This document shows, piece after piece, positions 11,701 through 20,900 of a DNA stretch of 64,000 nt. Each line of letters opens with the position of its first letter. Positions within the stretch are counted from its first letter, which is position 1. Both the position numbers and the translations under genes were made by a program. Origin of the DNA: Atriophallophorus winterbourni. Lineage: Eukaryota > Platyhelminthes > Trematoda > Plagiorchiida > Microphallidae. The stretch is from positions 1-64,000 of the forward strand of contig JACCGJ010020624.1 of NCBI GenBank assembly GCA_013407085.1. The letters are read 5' to 3'. The notes under the pieces were generated by a model. It saw nothing but the letters and a program-made list of their open reading frames with translations. It did not search any database and had not been told where the DNA came from.

Positions 11701-14700
11701 CACGGTTTAGATACTAGCAAGCATTCACCAAATCAACTACCAAGACGAAATTGGAATCCTCTACAGAGTCAACAAAGAGCTGTATAAGACGCCTCAAACG
11801 ACGTGCGAGTGAGTTTATTGACTAATGGTCCTCAATCTACCAGGTTTCACCAGTTGGTGAAAATGCTACGCAAATAACAGGAAATGCTATTTATTAGAGG
11901 ATATCGATGAACGGGCGTGATATTGAACTGTGGTTCTTGCACATCTGAAAACGGACATTTCAAAAAGCTTGCCCATGGACTTTGCCGTGCTGCGGTCGTC
12001 GCAGAATTTCGTCGAAATGACCGATGAACATCTTGCTGAGCACACCAAGCATACTTTTAAAGCGGCTCTTGCAGTTACACCACAAACTTCCACTGCATGT
12101 TTGCGTGCTTCACTGAGAGGATCAACAATGTTGATAGTGTGGTTGACACTGCATTGTTGACGTGAAGAATTTCCATGCACGAAGTCGCTCGTAGAATTTG
12201 AAGTGTAGCAATGTTGGACCATATTCAGTAGCTTCAGGACGAACTGTTGAATGGTCAGCCTTTAGTTACAAGCTCTCATCGACCTATCAAAGCGTTACCT
12301 AGTCTGCTGGGGAAAAACGATTATGGTTAGCCGATTGGCGGGAATGCACTATCATACTAGTCCCTAAACAGTCGTACTTGGTTTGATCATTTGATCCGAT
12401 TCTGCACTGAGAAGAACACAATACCAGACTGTTTTTAAGTTGTCTTTCCGCACTCCACACATTCTCAGATGACTTCACATTAGAGCCAGTGGTTTCATAA
12501 GAGGCACCTAATTCACGCATGCAAGACATTCGGCTTCCGTTCGCTAAGCAACGATAAGTGTTATCCAAAAAACGGTATACCTGACTTCAGTTGGATATAG
12601 AATCAGTTTTCGCACAGGATGAATGAAGTTAGACGAACATACACGAGTAATTTAGTTGTTGTCTTCGATAAGGATCTGCTGGAAGTTATATTATGACAAT
12701 CGGTTGGCATCTACTGGCGGGTTGCAACCACTAGACTTACATATGTAACGACAAAATTATGAACGTATGTTAATAGTTCAAACAAAAACACATTCGGTTA
12801 GAAACTTTACATGCCCTACTAGGTGGCTTCACTTGAATGCTATGCCAAATAGAAGTCAATCACAAGAAAATAACCATAAAAAGATTATTGCTGGGCAACA
12901 AATCATTTTTATGATACCTGGATATAAACCTTTGTAAGCGTTTTAAAAAGAAACGACACAAGCTCACAACTGATTGGCACTGCGCTGTTCACACTGTCTG
13001 CTATGAGCTGCTCACAAGCAGCCTACTCGTGTAATGGACTCTAAACGAAAAGAAAACCGAAATGATATGTATATGTAACAACAAACGCGCACCGGAAAAT
13101 TTTGACGTCCTTATAGTGCCAACTAATTAATTGCACATGAATGAGCAAATAAGCAATAAATGCGAAATCGTAAATGTCCATATGGAAAGAACTTACAAAT
13201 CCGGGGCTCGTTGAGAAGAGAACTCGCAATGAAAAATCACAACGAAAGCCGGTTCGTTCGACAGTGAGCTGGCCGAGCTGCCACCAAGACTGAGGCTGCT
13301 CAGGTCATTGTCACTAGCATTGCCACTTGGAACACGTTGCCTCTCCCCGACAGACTCGTTTTCATCGGAACGAGAATTACGTGAATTGTTAGCAGCTGCG
13401 AGTTCAAGTTGAGACGCCTCGGAAGTGAACTGGTGTTTGTCTTCATCGTATTCTTCATCTTCGTCCTCATCCGAAACAGGTTCACATGGAGCTGACAATG
13501 GTTCTTTCAATGGCATCGCAAGCCTTCGAGTGAGATGTTCGCCCAGCAGCTTCGGTGGACCTGAAATTCCGGGAGGTCGTTGGGCTGGGACACGATTGAA
13601 GATTTCTTGCACCAAATCACTGTGTGTGAATATATTATGAGCCCCTTGAATATGACCACCATCGTATTCGTAAGGGAAGCGACAGTCGATAATCAGGTAG
13701 TTGATGTTTCGCCGCTCAGTTGGATTACTAATCAGCTCAGCCACCGTGTCAATAGAAACACAATGCAACCCGGAATCCATGCGATGTACCACTGGTAGGG
13801 CACGCGGTCTCCGACCGTCACATCGGAAATGTGGGTTGTCCAGGACACTTATGCAGCGACTCAGCTGAAATAATAACACATCAGTCGTGGTCACTAATGA
13901 ATAGACTGAGATTTGAATACTCAAGTAACTTCAATTGGTGCCATGCTAATCAACGAACACCATGGTGGTATGGTATCAAAAATAAACACAAAGCAGAAAC
14001 AAGTCTTTGGAAATCAGGAGGTGAGCTGAGGTAAGTTAGTCCAAAAACGATTGGAGTAGGTGATAAAAAGAGACCATAACTGATCCTGAGAGCCAGGTGT
14101 GATGAATTTTTAGCCGCGGTGCTATGGTTAATTAATAAAAAAGAAATGCTTCACAACTTTAGCTACACTAGGATCATCTAAGATAGCAATACGTGTAATA
14201 ATGTACGTGTAATGATGTAGCGACGCTAATGGATAATCGTACCGTTATGGAAAAAAATTGCAAAACGGGTTAAGGCGAAGAATTATTGTGAATGAGCATC
14301 GCAGTACGGACAAAAACAAATAAGAATGAAACTTGTGAAAATGCAATGAAGCATAACAATTTAGAAAAATTAGTGCCCTCAATGTCGAAAGAAAGCAGTC
14401 GAGAAAGTTTTTCAACACTTAAGGATACAGGCTTTCGAATACGAGAAATAACGCTCTTAAATAAATTTTAACACCTCCGATATTCAACATAGAGCTGTTG
14501 AAACTCTATCAAATCCATACTAATTAAGGTGTAAGGACATTTCTAATACAAATAATTGAGAGTAGGAACTACGAGAGGACGTATACTCAACGAGTATCGC
14601 TTTTTGAAATTTAAAGATGCGAAACTGCGTAAAAATGCACGCCAGCGGTGGGCTAAGACTACGTTGATGTTACATGTTGATGATGGCCATAGATCTATTT

Positions 14701-17700
14701 CATGATTTGCCCAAACTGATTGCAATAAAATAGTCAAAGAAAACCCACAGTGGTTGAGCTTTGCATGGCATTTGTGCCCAATTTTTTAAGCGGCGTTAAT
14801 CCCATTAAGTACTTATGAGATCACAAGCCTGGCTCTAAACAGTCAGAACTTGTGCATGGGCTACGATACTGTCAGGTTACCGGGGCCTAGAAAGTGAAAC
14901 ATGCTGTGAGCCTCTGTCGTGTTTCTACTTGCAGCTCCGTGCCGTTTTTAAATCAATTTATCCTGGGGCAACCCGTGTAGCACAGTAGTGCTGCATCCTA
15001 CTCATCCGTGTAGCACTTTATCAAGTTTAATAAGTTTGGGTGTTGTTGTATTGGCGAAACTTAAAGATAACCCAGCATCGTCAAAGAAATTCGACTAACA
15101 GATAGTCAAAGTAATCAAATAGTTGCGAACAACCTGTAAAATCAATGAGATGGGAAAAATAATTGGAATAAATCTTGTTTAACTATGCATTAAGCAGGAG
15201 CATAGACTGCCGCAATTCAACGATTGCTACTGCTAATTTGAAGGTAATGAAGAAGATACTGTGATTCTTTTTAGTACAAGCAATACCTGTAAGTTGTATA
15301 TAGGTTAAAGTAAATCCCAAACAAAGTTTTAAGGACTGCTAATCGAAGGGTTTCTCGGCAATTCAGAATACGTGCCGCCCACAGCGCCATCAAACGTTAA
15401 TTCGAGTGCTGCTCCCTAGCCTATACACGCTCAAGTACAACATACAAGGGACCAGGGAGTGGATAGAAAGAGAGCGCTATGTCAATTACCCCCCTACGGG
15501 ACTTCACCATAAAATTATTCTCGTGGTTGTCCTACGTAGACTTTCCCGCAATGTAGGGTTTTCCTTCCTTTAGATGGATTGCCACCGCGGGCTCCGATAG
15601 ACTAAAGCAAGTTAGTCACCAGTAAACGGTATTTGCCTCTTTTCGCGTCACTAAAAGCAATACCTTCCGGCTGGTGGATTTCACTCATCCACGACAGGAG
15701 ATGGACTTGGACTTCAGAAGCAGTCTTCATCACTTAGTGTCAGATTACGCTTATTAAGAAAGGTATGGCCATAAAGTTACTCTGATGCAGTTGCCTAATC
15801 GTACAAGAATCAATGAGCCTCTATAAGAACAGGTTACAAAATTAAAAACTAATCAATCCCATGTTCGCCGTCATAACCTATTTGCAGTGGTAAGGGACGC
15901 AGTGATTCTCAGCGTAGAAGATCCCATAAAATTTATAAGGCTATACCGAAATCCCGTTATCGGATTATTAGAATGGCTTGTTTAGAATCAGAAGAACTGT
16001 TTTACCAACAGAAAATCGTTGTGAACCAAATCATTACATACTTTTGCCTGTGAAGTAGCTATTGTGATGATAGACCCGGAAGTGCACGTTCATACCGAAA
16101 TCAAGCAAGGCGCCCAAAGCCCCAAAGCAAATGCACATACACAACGTCAAGTCGCACATGACCAGACAGGCAATTAAAAAAAGATACCGGCGATGAGACT
16201 ACAACATTCTTGCTCCGGAACATCACCCATGGCAATTATTGTACAACAGTAGCCCGCTGCATGACAAAAGCACCGTACAATTACAGATTAGTCAGTGCAA
16301 CTACAACTTAACTGCTCAAGTCTTACTCTTCACAAACTGACAGCATCCGTAACCATAAAACCTCAGACAGGCAGTAATGTACTCTGACTAAAATCAATGA
16401 TAGATCAAGCGTGTATCACATATAACATCAGAATGTGCGGCTAGTTACTTGACTGATTTCATTCGTGAAAATAGCGTGATGACAGAGTGACATTCCTCTG
16501 TAGGTGACACAGTTTAAATGATTATTATTGCAGGTCGACAGCGCTGGTGTTGTGGTTCGAGCAACCAAATAAACGAGAAGCGATACGTGTTTAATAGCCC
16601 GCTTTTGGAATGGTCATATCCCTTGCGTTACAAAACACAACTGTGTTCTAGCTGTTTACAGTTAACAGGTGGAGACAGTAAGATTAGGTTCGATGAGTCT
16701 TGAAACAGTAGTAAAGTTAAATGCACGGATGTGCAATCGTGCAGTACTTTGTTCTGTGCGGCTAACACCATCCTAAATTGATTGGTCAGAGGTATGGTAT
16801 GGTATGAAAGCACAAGCCTGATCAGGCAAAGTGCCGCACAGTCAGAGACTGCACGTGGGCTCAGATACTGTCAGGTTGCCCAGGCCTAGACAGATATGAA
16901 GGGGAAATAGAGGTAGTGAGCTGCATGCTGAAACAGGCTGGAATCTCACTACCATTTTCTGTTCTTTTTCCTAATATCTGTTTAGGCCTGGGCAACCTGA
17001 CAGTATCTTCGCCCACGTGCAGTCTTTGTCTGTGCGGTACTGCATGGATCAGGCTTGTGCTTTCATATCATATCATATAAAGTTAAATGACGTTTGAACG
17101 GTTGTGTTGAGTTCTTAAAAGTACTGGGTAGCACAAATATATCAAATCGCGCGGAAACGAAAAATTTCGGCATTATTAATAATCCTTTCAGATAATACAG
17201 AGTACGTTCAAATGCACGACGTTGGACATGAGCATCAATACTTTCAGGTCATCTATACGAAAAAAGGAACTTCAAAGACAGGCTTCAGAACGTTCCCGTT
17301 CGTAACCCTCGAAAAAAATCGAAGATATCAATATCATCTGAGCCGGATTGAATTATGAATCGGAAGATGACAGAACCTATTATCCACGAGATCAGCTATT
17401 ATATATGTATGGAATCACGGGTCTGGGTGTTAATAACATAACGCACAGTAATAAACCGCACGTGGGCTAAGTTACTGTCAGGTTGCCCCGGTCTACGAAG
17501 ATGTAAGAAAAAGATCTGCTAATGGAAATTATGTGGATACTTCACGCCCCGGAGAAACATTTGAAAACGTTTGACTGGCATAACTACAAACCAAAGCCAT
17601 CAATCATTTATTTCACAATTATCATCAACACAATTATCAGGGATAGTATTATACAGGATGCTATACTGCCATACAAATATTTAAAAAAATTCATAAAAGG

Positions 17701-19054
17701 TAGGGATCTATACGGAATCTATAGAAGAGCGAGCACAAACCAACTGGGATGAAATGCTTACAACTCGAATTGAACAGGCATTCAATCATGTTTCGTAAAA
17801 GAGTAGTGTGAAACTTGATTAATATACTTTATAAACGTTTATTTTCGAAAAATTTCAGGTTGTCATGATTTTTATGAAAATCCGGAATAATTGATAATAA
17901 AGGTTAGCTTTCTTAGTCTTATCATAATCTGATTAAATTCAAACCGAACAGGGATGTATACAAAACAGTCATACCTTTTCTGAAATAGACTGCGCTGGGA
18001 CCGAAGCGCAACGAACAACCGGTCTAGTATCCGATGGCATTTCTGAGCAATATGGAGGGGATGGTTCGTTGCAATACCGTACAGCTGGACGGGCGGCCAA
18101 CACAGGTGTCGAATGGTGACGTAAAATCTCAAATGGTATTTCTGGGCGGGCATCGAGGTTTTCATCATTTTTGGTCGTCTCGTTGCCACCTTCTACAGCT
18201 TCCAAAGGCAGCGTAACATCAACATCAGCCTCTTCGGAATAATGATTCGATTTCGTCGGGGATTCGATACGCGGTCTTTTTGTCAGAGGTATTGTTGAAC
18301 TATTCATAGAAACGTCAAGTGATCGCCGGACAAGCAGATTTTCAGGCGAAGCGAAAGTAGGGAAAAGTTCACCATGTGACGGGCTGCCATCGGGAGATGA
18401 ACCATTTTCACCAACTGGAGGCAGTGAGAAGCGCGTGAGGGACGCATGCAAATTCAGATTTGCGTTTGAAAGTATAGGGGGACATGAATTGCTATCAACC
18501 ACGCGTGGAGAAAAAGAGCCAATTTTTCGGATACCCGAAATACGCGGCCAAGCTTGTTTCCTATGTCTCTTTATTAACCAACCACGATTACGACAAGATT
18601 GAGAGCGACGTAAGTGAGATGCTTCACCGCAACTGTTAGAATCGCTTTCAACTGTTTTGTGTTCGCTGAACCTCCGGTGAACGAACAATCCTGTATCGGT
18701 AAGGTCCGACTAAAAAGTTAGCGAACAACTGTACTTACGTGAAAGCTATCACATGTCGGGGGTGCTGACTGAGTGGTGCAACTGCAATATCCCGAAGATC
18801 CATTCGAAACTTCACAGTTCAGCAAAGTATCGCTATTTAAATGTTGTAGACTAGGATTGTGTTTCAGCCATTGATTGCAGTCAGGGGCCTCTTGATTAGC
18901 ACTATTAAAAAATATAATTATTTAAAAAAGTAACCTTTCGTCCAGGTCAAAAGGGATTCCTTCGATGATACTGGCCACTATAAAAGCAAGGTCATAGTGA
19001 TAGAAAGAAACTCACGTTTTGAAGTACCCATGTGGGATTGATCGGAATGTTCAT
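8202..19054 (-). CDS. cdc25: CDC25 / M-phase inducer phosphatase, seven-exon gene
   Basis: CDC25 proteins are dual-specificity phosphatases that remove inhibitory phosphates from cyclin-dependent kinases and so trigger S-phase and mitotic entry. My join, in transcript order, is 19054-19016, 18888-18739, 18709-17975, 13864-13197, 11660-11543, 9828-9531 and 8770-8202. It has matching phases at every junction and gives 858 residues. The N-terminal 340 or so residues are Ser/Pro-rich and regulatory. They hold two R-x-x-S-x-P sites of the kind bound by 14-3-3 proteins (RHHSTP at about 260, RCASVP at about 296) and a basic KRPR patch at about 207. The rhodanese-fold catalytic domain covers about 340-590. 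It has DCRFPYEYDGGHIQGAHN, the catalytic loop HCEFSSQR (Cys about 521, Arg about 527) and YFPEIYVMKGGY. Vertebrate CDC25s are about 470-570 residues and end soon after this domain; here an insertion and a long tail make it much longer. Introns grow from 29-127 nt at the 5' end to 4.1 kb in the middle. The first exon is the least certain part. Confidence 0.93.
8771..9530 (-). other. cdc25 intron 6 (760 nt)
   Basis: GT-AG intron joining a phase-1 donor to the last exon. Nothing else was recognised inside it. Confidence 0.7.
9531..9828 (-). CDS. cdc25: cdc25 exon 6, conserved C-terminal helix region
   Basis: It opens in phase 0 after CCCATTCAG with NLCTPNAYVKMSHRDYR, which matches the C-x-P-x-x-Y-x-x-M-x-H segment that ends the CDC25 catalytic domain and carries the CDK-docking helix. 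It continues into basic then Ser-rich sequence with a KEN motif (about residue 662) like the APC/C-Cdh1 degron found in CDC25A. The KEN function is inference. The donor is TTCA|GTGAGT. Confidence 0.9.
9829..11542 (-). other. cdc25 intron 5 (1.7 kb)
   Basis: GT-AG intron between exons 5 and 6. Plus-strand open frames at 10235-10474 and 10510-10806 have no domain or splice context and are not called. No repeat of the window's families was seen. Confidence 0.7.
11543..11660 (-). CDS. cdc25: cdc25 exon 5, end of rhodanese core
   Basis: 118 nt between TTCTTTCCAG and CCT|GTAAGT. It completes a split Leu codon and encodes the helix after the catalytic loop and YFPEIYVMKGGY, which corresponds to the conserved YPE-Y-LKGGY stretch of CDC25 proteins. 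Confidence 0.95.
11661..13196 (-). other. cdc25 intron 4 (1.5 kb)
   Basis: GT-AG intron between exons 4 and 5. A block at about 11900-12290 has long open frames on both strands but no domain I can defend. The remainder is plain AT-rich sequence. Confidence 0.7.
13197..13864 (-). CDS. cdc25: cdc25 exon 4, first part of the catalytic domain
   Basis: 222 codons plus two bases, residues 309-530. It starts after a clean TTATTTCAG acceptor. The exon encodes the first half of the rhodanese fold (DCRFPYEYDGGHIQGAHN at about 368-385), then about 108 residues with an acidic run (SDEDEDEEYDEDK), then the strand and loop VVIFHCEFSSQR. The donor is GATTT|GTAAGT. Confidence 0.95.
14813..14902 (+). repeat. 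Family B single-arm copy
   Basis: A diverged single arm carrying 'CACAAGCCTGG', 'ACTGTCAGGTTACC' and 'GGGGCCTAGA'. Confidence 0.6.
15360..15700 (-). repeat. Degenerate copy of the GC-rich repeat
   Basis: Around 15540-15590 the sequence matches, inverted, the repeat at 32880-33498 ('CTTTCCCGCAAT' and 'GGGTTTTCCTTCC' followed by a TTAGATGGA-TTGCC block). It lacks the first stem-loop between these blocks. The surroundings are unusually GC-rich but do not align further by eye. Confidence 0.5.
16792..17080. repeat. Family B foldback element
   Basis: Two inverted arms of about 110 bp (16792-16903 and 16970-17080) share 'AAGCACAAGCCTGAT', 'GACTGCACGTGGGC' and 'CTGTCAGGTTGCCCAGGCCT'. The spacer has its own hairpin (GGTAGTGAG at 16912 and CTCACTACC at 16945). 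The outer tips are short tandem repeats (TATGG on the left, ATATC on the right), so the whole element is almost one palindrome. No coding sequence. Confidence 0.8.
17452..17508 (+). repeat. Family B fragment
   Basis: A short piece with 'CGCACGTGGGCTAAG' and 'ACTGTCAGGTTGCCCC', about 370 bp beyond the foldback pair. Confidence 0.55.
17975..18709 (-). CDS. cdc25: cdc25 exon 3, N-terminal regulatory region
   Basis: 245 codons, residues 64-308. Typical CDC25 regulatory sequence: many Ser-Pro pairs, a KRPRIESP basic/Ser-Pro element, and the R-x-x-S-x-P sites RHHSTP and RCASVP that resemble the checkpoint-kinase/14-3-3 sites of vertebrate CDC25A and C. It starts after TTTTTAG and ends at AAG|GTATGA, both in phase 0. 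Confidence 0.88.
18710..18738 (-). other. 29-nt intron of cdc25
   Basis: GTAAGT at one end, a CTAAC branch-point-like site, and CTTTTTAG at the other, in 29 nucleotides. The upstream frame meets TAA and the downstream frame is preceded in frame by TAG. The two frames are joined by removing exactly this piece. Confidence 0.8.
18739..18888 (-). CDS. cdc25: cdc25 exon 2
   Basis: Fifty open codons, residues about 14-63, rich in Asn, Ser and Cys, with no domain. The donor CAC|GTAAGT is a near-perfect consensus in phase 0. Reading on hits a stop within seven codons, so the splice is needed. The 5' limit depends on which acceptor is used (18889 or 18902). Confidence 0.7.
19016..19054 (-). CDS. cdc25: cdc25 exon 1 (proposed start, 13 codons)
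   Basis: An ATG at 19054-19052 opens 13 codons that end at a good donor (AAAAC|GTGAGT). Joining them in phase requires an acceptor at CAAGAG|GCC (18889), not the stronger-looking TTTTTTAATAG at 18902, which would put a stop in frame. The exons downstream have no in-frame ATG near their start, so initiation must lie upstream. A further 5' exon or a spliced leader is possible. Confidence 0.4.
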
Positions 19055-20264
19055 CAACACTACTTTCAATAATAAGTTAATACAATGAATTTACCTGGTT
19101 TTCGAAAATATTTTGGATAGCTTACTAACTGGGGTATCACCAGAAGCACGAGCATCACTATCTCTCCCAAATTTAACCGGGTCGAAGGAAAACATGAATG
19201 AAAAGCCACCCTAACCCTAATCCACACGCGACGACGCAGAATTACAATGAAATGCCCGCCACCCAGGGTTCGAGGAAAGTATATCTGCCAATCAGAAACG
19301 TCAGCCAATCATGTGCAAACGCTCAGCTGATTCGCCGTGCGAAATCAGCTGATCAATGCCAACCGGCCCGTTGTCCGCGCTTGCAAACGCCCCGTCTAAT
19401 TTTGCTGTGAAGAGGACGAAAATGCGTTCGATGGAAATGCAGGCAAATAAGGATGTTTGTTTTGTTTGTGGTTTCGGATTTAGAATCATGAAAATTCTTT
19501 ACTTAACCATCAGCTGATAGTCTATGGAAAGAGTCGTATTTCCGCACTTACACGATACAAATTTCGCGTGCTTCCCGTTTTAGGCAAGTTTAAAACGGCA
19601 ATTCCGACTGATATTAGCATAAAAGCTTTGTTACTCAATTTCTGGCTAAGAAATGTTCTTAAAAGAAATCGGAACTGTCCAAATTGAAATTGATTGAAAT
19701 TTAGACAGGATTAACTCAACATAATCTTCCAGCTTTGTAGAAAAGATTGAAGTTCCATTTTGAGTTTAAAAATAGCTTATGAGCAGCTAAAGATGAAATA
19801 GCATTTCTGTAGATCAGTTTTAATAACTACGCTGGGTATACCTCACTAAGCAATATCTATCCATGTGCTTCTAAAGGCCCCTGCAATTATAATCCATTAC
19901 CGGCTTCGTGCTGTTTCTCTCGCATGAAAACAGCAGGCTTTGGTTTAATCGGCATCTGAACAGTGGCAAATAGTGTTTGTACAACGAAACACGTACAAAT
20001 GCTGTGTCACAAAGTGATTCACAAGACAAATGCCAATGGTTGTGTTGCTCACATCCATAGTTCCCGAATAAACACCATTCCACAGCACATTCGAACCATG
20101 GAACGAGTTCACATATGCCATTTAGCGATTTAAAACGAATGATTCTAGTTTCGATATTTATGGTAATTCTTGTGTGTAGATTGGCGAAAGAGCGGAATTA
20201 TTTGTCACACAAGCGTCAAGTTGAATTTACGAGAGGGTCCACAAATTTACCCTGTGTGCATTCA
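19055..20264. other. Upstream flank of cdc25
   Basis: The promoter of the minus-strand cdc25 should lie here, but no TATA box or clear start signal stands out. A family A copy lies at 19976-20065. A possible upstream non-coding exon could end at the donor CCAG|GTAAAT near 19095. No other gene was seen. Confidence 0.4.
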
Positions 20265-20900
20265 TGAATTCAATTCAATTCAACTTTAATGGTCTAAAAC
20301 GCATATAGATTTACAGAAAACACAAAATAATATTTGAAATAAGAACAATGTAACAGATGAAAACCGGAATGGGTTGCTTACTGAACGGTTTAAGAATCAG
20401 GTAAAAAGCCAAAGAGTAGAATATGTTTTCGTTTTCATAGTAGAATGACAGATGTAGATTCATGAGTTCATTATGTTTAGTTTTGTTCGATGCATGGGTT
20501 AGGGGCTAAGAAGGCATCAAGATTTCTCTCAAACATGTTCTGATTTAGGGAGTTTACAACAAACTCAGGTAGATTGTTCCACGTAAAACAAAAATGTCGT
20601 ATACCGTTGAGTCGTGAGTAAGATAAAGTTAGAGTCAATTTGTGAGCCCTTTTTAATTCGAACCCTGTAGATTGAATTAACATCGCAAATAGTTACTTGT
20701 GGTAGTCAAAATATTGTAAGTCAAAATCTAATCCCCTCGGACGTGGAAAGCCGAATAAGTTTAGCCTCATGTTCGCGTATAGTAGGGTTTTCAGCTGGGT
20801 TTTGTAGCTCGCTGGTATGTTAATGGTAAAGTCGCAACTTTTTTTTTAGCTATGGCGACCACGCTTGAACTGCATATTTCATCGTGATTCTTACATACAT
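20265..20900 (-). mobile_element. LINE fragment, reverse transcriptase C-terminal part
   Basis: Minus-strand frames give the post-catalytic part of a non-LTR reverse transcriptase. There is a YAVQAW-P-LKK segment near 20880, then RLNGIRHFCFTWNNLPEFVV near 20600, the usual R-x-F-F--R---WN-LP signature. Frameshifts separate them. The 3' end is a short TTGAA-type tail at about 20268-20288. It is truncated at the 5' end, with no endonuclease. Confidence 0.75.

Larger units (their letters stand above)
13865..17974 (-). other. cdc25 intron 3 (4.1 kb) with repeats
   Basis: A large intron between two phase-0 exons. It contains family B copies (14813-14902, 17452-17508), a family B foldback (16792-17080), a family A fragment (16640-16710) and a degenerate copy of the GC-rich repeat near 15540-15600. 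I found no extra coding exon. Confidence 0.75.

Noticed and set aside
11887..12290. Overlapping open frames on both strands, with a faint mariner-transposase feel on the plus strand.
   Set aside because: No DDE/DDD motif, no inverted repeats, and several stops in the suggestive frame. It lies within a cdc25 intron.
13425..13640. Plus-strand frame with a serine run opposite cdc25 exon 4.
   Set aside because: It is the antisense shadow of the acidic run in the CDC25 insertion.
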